64,000 nucleotides of DNA from Calycina herbarum (lineage: Eukaryota > Ascomycota > Leotiomycetes > Helotiales > Pezizellaceae): assembly GCA_001414485.1 (NCBI GenBank), contig LLEY01000003.1, positions 496,001-560,000 of the forward strand, in the 5' to 3' direction. The notes beneath the pieces are model-generated. The model was not told where the DNA came from. It ran no database searches and saw only the letters and a program-made list of their open reading frames with translations. The position numbers were made by a program, and so were the translations under genes. Below, one piece after another: positions 56,191-64,000 of the stretch; position 1 is the first letter of the stretch; each line of letters opens with the position of its first letter.

Positions 56191-59100
56191 ATGGCGTCGT
56201 CAATCTGCTTGCCCACCAATGATAGGATCTTCGGTCCACGAATCGAGCCCTCCTGTCGTGCTTTTGATTTTACTCTCCTTTTTGAAGACGTCTTTTTCGA
56301 ATGTCTCCCAACCGCCGTTTTCTTTCTACTCCTGCCTTTCCACCTCACGGCTTTAACCAAATCGCCTGCTTTGTGCTCATTGAGATCGAAATTGTTATTT
56401 GGAAAGATCGTAGGATGCCTCTCTGGACCTTCAATCTTTTTGTCCTGCTATTGACATTTCACAGGCAACTTTAGCTGGCATTTTTATTTCACAGCTGGCT
56501 CTCCTGATTTTAAGGTCACAGAATACTATTATCCTAACAAGTGCATCATTAGCCGCAGACATACTGGCCATTGCCGGAATTGCCGGTGTGGCATTGCTTT
56601 CTTATATGGTTCATCAACGTTCCCTCCGGCCTTCCACTCTGCTTGGCTTGTACCTTTCCGCCCTGGTAATTCTCGATATCCCACGAGTCCGGACGATATG
56701 GCTCATCGGAAGCGCCAACGAAGAAGCAACGGCAATGACTGTGTCATTGAGTTTGACAGTAGTAGCGCTTCTGCTCGAGTCCACCGAGAAAAAGTCCAGT
56801 GTTGTAGAGGAGAAAAGGTTCTGCGCACCGGAAGAGTATTGTGGAGTTTGGAACCGTACAGCGTTTGCCTGGCTGACCGCTACCTTCCGTGCTGGCTACT
56901 CCAAAGTTTTAGTCCCGAATGACTTACCTATCCTCGATACTCGGCTCCAGAGCAGCGTGTTGCGCCGAAATCTTGTGAGGATTTTGGCAAAGTGCAAGTA
57001 CCTCTGTCGTAGTAGTTTATAACCACCCCACTGACCACCCATATATCTAGATGATCATCGAGCGCGGTATAGTCTCCTCAAAGCATCTTTCCACGCCAAT
57101 CTATTCTCATTCCTATCTGCCATTCCACCGCGGTTATGCAAGTCTGTCTTCTACTTTGCGCAGCCCCTCTTGATCAATACTACAGTATCCTACGTGGGAG
57201 AGGCTACCACCGATATTAGCTTCAGGCGAGGGCTGATAGGTGCATGGGCTCTAGTGTTTCTCGGTATTGCTGTACGATTTGTTTGACTTTTGATATGACC
57301 CCCAAAAATGCTGACCTCCAAGTAGTGCTCGACAGCATTGTCCACTTATCAAGCCTCGCGGTTCGTGACAAGGGTCAAGGGAGGACTCATTGGACTAATC
57401 TACCAGGAGACGATGAATGCAAAGTCAATTGATCTAGGGGAAACCACCGCAGTAACGTTAATGGGCACTGATGTTGAGCGTATATCTTTTAACTTCCTGC
57501 AAATTCATGAAGCATGGGCCTCGATTATTGAAATTGGCGTGGCTATCTGGCTATTGGAACAACAAGTCTTCTTAGCCTGTCTGGCACCAGTGGTTGTTAT
57601 TCTCAGTACGTTACTTATTTTTGGATGCTCACTAAATACCGGCTAAGCAAGGCATACAGTTTCCATTGGTATCAATGTGCCAATTTCCAATTACGCCAAG
57701 AAAGCGCAGGTAGCCTGGATTGAAAAGGTTCAAGAGCGACTACGAATCACCTCCAGTATGCTTGATGATATGAAAGCCGTGAAAATGTTAGGAATCTCTA
57801 CTTTAGTGGCTGATATGGTTGAGAAATTGCGACAGGTTGAGATACAAACATCCAAGGTCTACCGCAAGTTGCTTGTTTGGAATGTTCTACTATGTAAGCC
57901 ATTCCTTCGTACTTGATAATAGGTGTTTTTACTCAATATTCATAGCGGAATGTCCCCAGAACATATCACCCCTGGCCACCTTTGCTGTCAACTTGATCAT
58001 TGCGCTCTACTACAAGAATGGATCACTTCTAACCGCTCAAGCGTTTACCGCCATTGCTCTGATCAATCTTCTCACGAACCCAGTAATTCAGCTTGTTCAG
58101 CTCATGCCACAGTTGCTGCAATGTGTCGCCAGCTTCGAGAGGATTCAGGGGTATTGTGATCATGCAGATGATGGTTCCTTTCCCTTTGAGCACAATGAGA
58201 CTGGAAATCCCAGCAATCGCATTGGATCATCCATCAATCTCCATTCTCTACCTCAAATGTTGAGTGAAAATAATCAAAAGCACGTCATTACCCTGGAAAA
58301 AGCCAGCTTTGCGTGGATACAATCAAAGACACCTTTTCTGAAGGAAATCGACCTAAAGATACCGAAAGGCAGCATCACCGTTTGTATAGGAGCCGTTGGT
58401 AGTGGTAAGAGTATGCTACTGGAGAGCATATTGGGTGAAACCCGCAGTCTCGGCACTGCGTCGAAGTGTACTTCTTCTGTCGCTTACTGCTCCCAGCAAC
58501 CATGGCTGGAAAATGGCACGATCCAAAGCAATATTATTGGTGTCTCGCAGTATGATACGAAATGGTATAAGACGGTCAGCTCAAGTTGTGGACTGGAGGC
58601 GGATCTACGGGCCTTAGAACGGGGCGACAAAACCGTCGTTGGAAGCAAGGGTTTGAATCTTAGTGGGGGTCAAAAGCAAAGAATCGTGAGTAAACCGGAA
58701 AAAGTTCATTTGGAACAGATTGACTGATATTTATCGTCTACAGGCTCTCGCGCGTGCGGTGTATTCGCGCAAGGATTTATTTCTTCTTGATGATGTCTTC
58801 AGTGGGATGGATGCTCACACCGTAGAGCTCGTTTCGCGGCGACTCCTGGGGAATGATGGTCTACTCCGTACACGCGGTACGACAGTTGTTTTGGTAACTC
58901 ACAATCGTAGGTTTTCTGAACCATTATAAAACCCCCCCTTCCAATGCTAACTCGATGCAGGTAAACTTATGAGCTCCGCTGATACTATTGTGGCTCTTGA
59001 GAACGGCAAGATTGCCCAGATTGGAACTCCACAAGAGCTGCTAGCTTATGAAAGTTATGTTGCGAATCTTGACCTTGATTTTCGAGACGAAGAGTCTATT

Positions 59101-61360
59101 AAAAAGAGTGACGAAGATGCTCGGATCGAAAGAACTGTCGCTGAGTCCTGCATATCTAGTACTGTAGATGAAGTTAATAATACGCCCGATATTAGGCGTA
59201 AGAACGGCGACTGGTCGGTCTACAGTTACTACTTTGCTAGTTCCAGCTATACGATCGTCATCATGTTTCTTCTTAGTATGGCTGTTTGGATTTTCTGTAC
59301 TGAGTTCGCAAGTAGATACCCCAAAGCCCTCTCAAATAGCTCAGGAGACTAACGTGTTCAAACCAATAGCTGTATGGCTCAAATGGTGGTCAGAAGCCAA
59401 CGAAATTGAACCGAACAAAGACGTGGGTTTTTATATAGGGTTATACGCTTTTCTGAGTATTTTCGCGGTTATAGCAATCGCAATTTCATGCTGGTGATTA
59501 TCTCCTGTATTAACTTGCTTCGGATTATTAACAACTCTAGGATTGGCATCGTCCACATCATTTCCAACTCGGCCCTCAGTCTGCACTCTGATCTGCTCGT
59601 AAGCACCGTGAGGTATATTTAACAACCAGGGCAAGCGCTATCATAAGGCTTTGCTGATCAAATTCTAGGGCGCCTTTGCGATTCTTTGCCACCACAGATA
59701 CGGGTACTCTGACGAACAGATTTAGGTAAGCCTTGATAGTGCACCCATTCTTTTTTTCTTTCTATATTTCAATATGTCTCTGCGCAAAATGGACGAAGTT
59801 GTTGCTAATGCTGTTGAGGGATAGCCAAGATATGGAACTTATCGACATGAATCTGCCCCTTGTCATGATAAATTACATCTCAAGTGAGTTGCACTTCGTG
59901 TTTCGGTCCTCAATCGATGCCGTTGACTGACATGATTTAGCCGCCTTCTCTGTCCTAGCCAAGGTAATAATTCTTGTTGTGTTCTCTAAATATCTGGCTA
60001 CAATGGTCCCGTTCGTCGTCGGTTTTCTGTACGTACTGCAATCGTTTTACTTGCACACCTCTCGACAGGTTCGCCTACTCGAAATCGAGGCCAAAGCCCC
60101 GCTGTACACACATTTCATTGAGTCTGTGACCGGCGCAGCTACCATTCGCGCCTTTGGTTGGCAGCGGCAATATCAAAAACGCAATTACAACTTTATCGAT
60201 CAAGCGCAACGGCCAGCCTATCTACAGTATTGCATTCAGAGTTGGCTCGGTTTTGTTCTAGATATGGTTGTTACAGTCATTGCGACTGTATTGGTGGCTG
60301 TTGTTGTGACATGGAAAGATAAGTTCAGCGCCGGCAATGTTGGTGTCTCGCTTGTTATGGTCATGTCATTTAGCTCTACCCTTATGAGGATGATCAAAAC
60401 ATGGACTATTATGGAGTCCAGTATTGGAGCCGTAGCACGAATTAAGCAATTTGTCGCCGAAACCGAGTCAGAAGAGAGAAGCGGCTGCACGACCAAAGTG
60501 GCGGAAGACTGGCCGAAGCAAGGCAACGTTGAATTCAAGGGCTTGGTTGCTGCTCACTCCCCATATGCGGAGCCTGTGCTCAAGGGTATTTCATTTTCTA
60601 TTAGGCAATCAGAACACATAGCCCTGTGTGGGCGCTCCGGTTGTGGCAAGACTGTGAGTATAAGGCCCTTCTAATCATTCCTAAAAAGATCCAGGAGCTA
60701 ATGACACAAAAAGTCTACCATACTGGCCCTCCTGCAGATGATTGAGACGCGAGGAGGCCAAATCATTATTGATGGTGTTGATCCTTCCACAATGCCATGC
60801 ACTGATGTTCGATCACACCTTAATGTCGTCTCCCAGGATCCACTTCTACTTCCCGGCACCATTCGTTTTAACATTGACCCTTTTAGAAGGGCGTCGGATG
60901 AAGACATTATTCGGGCCTTGAACCGTGTCCGGCTCTGGGCAATAATATCAGAGCAGGGCGGCTTGAGCAAAGAGATCGACACATCTATGTGGTCAGCAGG
61001 CCAGAAACAGCTATTGTGCCTTGCACGAGCCATAGTCAGAAACAGTAAAGTATTGATACTTGATGAAGCCACTAGCAGGTAAGCTATAATAAGCCATATG
61101 ATGCGATTTAAGAACGTGGGGAATAACATACCAATAGTGCCGATAGCGAGACCGAAGCTTTAATGCAGGATATCATCGACACAAACTTCAAAAATTGCAC
61201 CGTCCTTGCCGTTATGCATCGCCTCACACATGTTACTCGGTATGATAAGGTTGTGCTACTGGATAACGGTCACCTGGTGGAATTCGATACGCCTACCACT
61301 TTGCTGAGCCAAGATTCAAGGTTTGCTAGTTTGTATCAAACCAGTACTATGCTGCCCTAA
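56191..61360 (+). CDS. ABCC-family (MRP-type) ABC transporter, full length
   Basis: Fifteen exons (56191-56409, 56465-57008, 57051-57271, 57326-57605, 57660-57893, 57946-58685, 58744-58906, 58961-59311, 59370-59493, 59541-59612, 59669-59725, 59825-59883, 59941-60653, 60714-61078, 61138-61360) keep frame throughout and give 1,454 residues. The N-terminus has the fungal ABCC start (FGPRIEPSCRAFDFTLLFED) and TMD0. NBD1 has Walker A GAVGSGKS, signature LSGGQKQR and Walker B DLFLLDDVFSGMD, with the Asp typical of an ABCC degenerate site. NBD2 has Walker A GRSGCGKT, an unusual signature WSAGQKQ, Walker B VLILDEATS and the His switch VMHRL. The second membrane domain reads APLRFFATTDTGTLTNRFSQDMELID. 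ABCC proteins export conjugates and drugs from the plasma membrane or into the vacuole. The substrate is unknown. The gene stands alone in repeat-rich DNA. Confidence 0.93.
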
Positions 61361-62064
61361 GAATTTCACGGAGAGGGGATGCGAGGAAGAGACCACGAGA
61401 GTCGCGCACCGTTGTATTCGTGTCGTATGTAATCATTTTCACAACTGATGGCCTTATCGTCTTCACCAAAACGTTGTATTATGGCACTAGCTAGAAATAT
61501 TTCTGATCTTATGGGTCCTTCAATTTTACGTGATATATCTTTGGGTTAGTGAGAGTTATTAGGAAAGGGCTGTAGAGTCAAGGTTTTACTATACAAGCGA
61601 GAATCCCCTGAACCTCTTTTCAGCGAGTTGAATAAACCCCTGTATAAAGTTCTCAAGGAAACAGCTGGAGCTCGAGTAGCTTAAAAATGTCATCTGCTAT
61701 CAAGGTGGTTTGTATTTTCTTCAAATAAAGTAATCGTAGCTCTGAATTCGTTTAGCCAAAACTCGCTAGGAGTACTCCCTGTCGACTTTGCTGGTTCTCG
61801 AAGTGTAAGAATATCACGACGAGTCTAATGATAGAACAAGAGACTATGAGAATATTAATTTTTGAAATTTCACTCGCTTATAATCCCTGCGCTTACTTCC
61901 CATCCCCAACCTCTCCATTTCTACCACACTCTTAAGAAAACGCCTTAACCGGTTTAATTCGCCCACACAGAAAAGAGGGGTAGCATTTCCAACCACCTCC
62001 TTTACTTAATTAACCCTCATTCTGTTGTTTTACCAATGATATACCCTCGAAGTAAAATCAATAG

Positions 62065-62179
62065 TATTCGTAGGTAATCTACAAATAGAAGGACATTGAA
62101 ATAAGCAAGAAAAAATCGAGCTATTTGTAGGTAATCTACGAATAGTTACTTGACCTATTCGCAGGTAACCTAACAACAG
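62065..62179. repeat. Three spaced near-palindromic units (GTAGGTAATCTAC core)
   Basis: TATTCGTAGGTAATCTACAA (from 62065), CTATTTGTAGGTAATCTACG (from 62121) and CTATTCGCAGGTAACCTAAC (from 62155) are diverged copies of one roughly 25-nt unit. The second is an almost perfect palindrome: the arms CTATTTGTAG and CTACGAATAG can pair with one G-T mismatch. Confidence 0.6.
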
Positions 62180-62225
62180 CTCCACGAGTGAAGGTAGCGG
62201 TACTCTGGTTTGCTTGACATTTTTT

Positions 62226-62470
62226 AGCTTATTCGAGAACTGGTGGCTTGCTCGCAACTCTCTTTTTTAGCCCCCAGAGGTGACTTGGCTTACTCGTTAA
62301 ATTGATGGCTAACTCGATAATTTATAGCTTACTCGCAACTTCTTTTCTGGCCCCCAAATACGAAGCTTGGCTTACTTGCTTTTTGCTAGCTTACTTGGTC
62401 ATTTGATAGCTTACTCAATAGATTAATAGCTTACTCGATAAATTGAGAGCTCACTCGCCACTCTTCGAGC
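62226..62470. repeat. GCTTACTCG degenerate tandem array
   Basis: At least ten degenerate units of the type (AT)AGCTTACTCGATAAATTG occur in the same orientation. They are interrupted by TTTTTAGCCCCCAGA (62265-62279) and TTCTGGCCCCCAAA (62345-62358), which are direct rather than inverted here. The unit and the C5 motif match the block at 44.2-44.4 kb. Confidence 0.65.
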
Positions 62471-64000
62471 AAGTCAGATTGAAACTCGTATCTCGGTGGG
62501 CAAACAACTTAGAGCAGCTTCCTTTTCGGAACTTGAGACTGTTTGCTAGTAGGATCCGGCTTTTTTTCTAGGGATAAAAGCCTCATCTTGATTCGTGCTT
62601 TAGATTAACAATGAAGCTCTTAGTTTTTCTGGAAAGGTTTTGCCAAGTTCGGGGTTCTCAGATGCGTTGCCGCGAGACTGTAACTTCCCGTTCTAAAAGA
62701 AAATAACCAATAAGTAGATCAGATCTAGCTCCTTCGAGAGTATGAAAAAAGTCGCAAAAGTTGCACAAACAGCAGGGATGGAATGTTTCGAGAGCAAGTT
62801 ATTTTTTCGAAAGTCATTAGAATTGATACACCGCTCACGGATAACTGGGAAGTTCTTGGCCTGGCTATAGCATCCTGAAGTAAATTAACCCATAATTCCG
62901 TAAGCTAACATATTGTTGCCTTCAAACATGTTGAGGATCTATAACTTGAACTCATGGTGTAAAGATAATGCAGGGTCTTTGGCTGGAACTTGACGGCTTC
63001 GTCTAAAGAAACTTTATTTATGGAAGAAGAAAGGAAACAAGCGGATTAACCTCTCTAATTTGTATCTTCGGTAATATTCAGAATTGACTGTTGTTACTGA
63101 GTCGCTGGTGGGTACTTGGGAAATGATTGAAGACTTTGATAATACAAAGCTTCTATTCGACACCTGGAAAGTGGTTCTCGAAACCACGCATGAACAAATG
63201 AACATCCCTAGTCTAGTTTGTCAAAGATGTTATTTTACAAATATGTCCATGGGAATATCTAGTAGTTGTAATGTTCTATGATCACCGGGCTTCCTCAAGA
63301 TTTGAAATTTTATTAATCTTTTGCTAGTAAATTCTTGTTCGATAGTAAAATAACTTTACTTTACCACCCGAATGTGTCCGTAGAACCTTGCTGCTCTCTT
63401 ACAAGCTCATCAAGCTCTGCTAGGTTGAACAAAGAATCTAATATGGTGTGATGTGGGATTATGGAGCTGATGAAATTGGTCAAGCCCATACGAGAGGAAA
63501 ATGCCTAGTTTGGTGTCTGTGAGGCGTGGGAATTCTTGGCAGCGGAAAGATATAGGTATATCTTGTTACTCAGGCCTGTTTACTTTTTAAGACTATGCAC
63601 TCTTTGAGCATCAATTTGAGTGGAGTTTAAGGAGAAGGAATTCATTAAAAGGGTCTTCTTGAGCATTCGGTGAGAGAGGGGGGTGCTTGTATTGTCTTCA
63701 ACCCCGCTTCAATTCGTTGAAAATTTAGAAAGGATTCGTCATGTAATTTGGTGAAAAGTGAAGAAGTAGGGATTGGGTATTATCGCAAACCTAGAAACGG
63801 TTGAAGTATTTATATTTCTTATCGTGACATTCTGTCTCGTACTTATCATTCATGACTACTAGGAAGGACTCATAAGCAGAGGAATAAACTCAACGAATGT
63901 TTACCACTCTAGGTTACTAGGAGAGGCATATCGTGACTTGGGTGGTTTGTGTACAGTTGGTAAGTCGTCACAAGAGATGTCATCATTTATCTTTGACCAA

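Larger units (their letters stand above)
61361..64000. other. Gene-poor, repeat-bearing end of window
   Basis: AT-rich DNA after the transporter. It contains three palindromic GTAGGTAATCTAC-type units (62065-62179) and the GCTTACTCG array (62226-62470). The remainder to 64000 has no supported gene; frames at 63014-63281 on both strands overlap each other and look accidental. Confidence 0.5.

Noticed and set aside
56133..56360. Lys/Arg-rich minus-strand frame at the ABC transporter start
   Set aside because: It overlaps the first exon of the transporter, whose plus-strand reading (FGPRIEPSCRAFDFTLLFED) is clearly conserved.

Overview
This is nuclear DNA of a filamentous ascomycete. Most introns are 48-60 nt with GTRNGT donors, CTAAC/CTRAC-like branch sites and YAG acceptors. 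Genes lie singly on both strands, and the proteins are typically fungal (a Kex2-processed secreted pectate lyase, a 2EXR protein, an STB6-like protein, a UPF0658 membrane protein, an MSK1-type lysyl-tRNA synthetase). The overall look is that of a plant-associated leotiomycete such as Botrytis or Sclerotinia, but that placement is inference.

Layout. 1-9 kb: the tail of an RNase III-domain gene, a Ser-rich unknown, a RidA-type imine deaminase, a decayed gene of a fungal family (copy A) and a damaged unknown. 9-10 kb: a secreted pectate lyase. 10-14 kb: a 4 kb gene-poor stretch. 14-17.7 kb: an Asn-rich secreted protein, a GNAT acetyltransferase and a 2EXR protein. 19-22 kb: a metal-dependent cyclase, an AT-rich block and a Pro/Asn-rich secreted repeat protein. 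23.8-30 kb: mitochondrial lysyl-tRNA synthetase divergent from TIM10, then a second decayed family member (copy B) fused tail-to-tail with a truncated enoyl-CoA hydratase gene, then a UPF0658 Golgi protein. 32-52 kb: a housekeeping block with eIF2-gamma, an MCUR1/FMP32-like protein, clathrin heavy chain, a PPP4R2-like subunit, the GID E3 subunit RMD5 and an STB6-like protein. 52-64 kb: gene-poor, repeat-bearing DNA around a single 15-exon ABCC transporter.

Most notable: the clathrin heavy-chain gene has a 2,195-nt intron where its others are about 48-124 nt. That intron holds a nested same-strand gene coding for a GIY-YIG nuclease-like domain followed by four C2H2 zinc fingers. The nested gene is decaying (two frameshifts and one nonsense codon, two of the three provable from the sequence itself), and its leader carries duplicated intron-like cassettes. 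This looks like an intron-dwelling, possibly homing, nuclear element. Other points of interest are a secreted protein built of units that each end in x-Pro-Arg, a rearrangement that joined two broken genes, and a dispersed 'GCTTACTCG' repeat array present at 44 kb and 62 kb.

The genes form no operon or biosynthetic cluster. The housekeeping genes serve mitochondria (LysRS, TIM10, MCUR1-like), translation (eIF2-gamma), traffic (clathrin, UPF0658), protein turnover (RMD5) and phosphatase signalling (PPP4R2-like). The pectate lyase, the secreted proteins and the ABC transporter suit a plant-associated lifestyle.
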